The position numbers and the translations under genes are program-made. A stretch of DNA of 64,000 nucleotides from Haliclona indistincta (taxonomy: Eukaryota > Porifera > Demospongiae > Haplosclerida > Chalinidae). Position 1 is the stretch's first letter. Each line of letters starts with the position of its first letter. The notes beneath the pieces are model-generated. The model ran no database searches and was not told the origin of the DNA. It was given only the letters and a program-made list of their open reading frames with translations. The DNA is taken from NCBI GenBank assembly GCA_964017065.1, contig OZ024789.1:11757669-11821668 (forward strand), written 5' to 3'. Of this stretch, positions 63,937-64,000 are shown piece after piece.

Positions 63937-64000
63937 TCACTTCTTTGAGCCGCCTCCAAACTCGGGGTTATTTGGATTCAGCTGGTTAGCGTGGTTGCTC
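63937..64000 (-). CDS. Small repeat protein, cut by the window edge
   Basis: Only the C-terminal 20 residues are present (SNHANQLNPNNPEFGGG, then SKK and stop at 63937). It is the fifth copy, about 770 bp upstream of membrane deaminase 61842-63170, as expected from the other blocks. Confidence 0.65.
   Translation of the reverse strand, partial: SNHANQLNPNNPEFGGGSKK

Overview
The window looks like animal DNA from an early-branching metazoan, most likely a demosponge such as Amphimedon (inference). The reasons are an AT-rich base composition, short GT-AG introns, an ANKLE2 homologue and the ER chaperone GRP94 with a KDEL end, a Kelch/coiled-coil/ZU5/Death-domain gene, a Ty3/Gypsy element and many small TIR elements. 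No tRNA, rRNA or CRISPR was seen.

The main content is a minus-strand cluster of AID/APOBEC-like zinc deaminase genes (H-[AV]-E ... S-P-C-x(2-3)-C, then a [I/V]xxxWVHxxP strand and a GFxxKxWxT strand). They fill about 0.5-29.4 kb and 49.8-64 kb. There are two architectures. The intracellular-type genes (1337-2176, 19399-20276, 21609-22379, 22974-23813, 51510-52107, 56027-56877) have no signal peptide and a basic/acidic C-terminal tail, partly on a second exon. The membrane-type genes (7167-8475, 10649-12604, 24349-25674, 27208-28790, 50180-51185, 57433-58729, 61842-63170) have a signal peptide, the deaminase domain, an acidic and Gly/Cys/Ser-rich stalk, one transmembrane helix and a basic tail on two further exons. 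Five membrane-type genes each have, just upstream on the same strand, a tiny gene for a protein with two D-N-H-x-x-Q-x-N-P repeats. The recurring unit, read along the minus strand, is small repeat protein, membrane deaminase, intracellular deaminase. Most of these deaminase genes, some relics included, carry an ATGACTCAGCA-like element (NF-E2/Nrf-Maf type, containing an AP-1 core) about 95-185 bp upstream of the start.

The cluster is turning over fast. There are intact genes, genes broken by single indels or one nonsense codon, a gene split by a 22-copy 31-bp repeat, a poly-Asp expansion, copies that lost catalytic residues, chimeric relics, and several transposon insertions. Two of the insertions are dated by an empty paralogous site.

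The middle (29.4-49.7 kb) is different: two copies of a Kelch-coiled-coil-ZU5-Death gene (minus strand) flank an ANKLE2-like gene and GRP94 (plus strand). A terminal GRP94 exon left at 29.43 kb shows that the 29.4-34.9 kb copy derives from the 40.8-48.3 kb copy. The ANKLE2 3' end and GRP94 5' end are both missing at a CA-repeat, which suggests a deletion or an assembly collapse.

Taken together the cluster reads as a fast-evolving, stress- or immune-type multigene family of intracellular and cell-surface nucleic-acid (or nucleoside) deaminases with a small partner protein. The function is inferred from family membership only.
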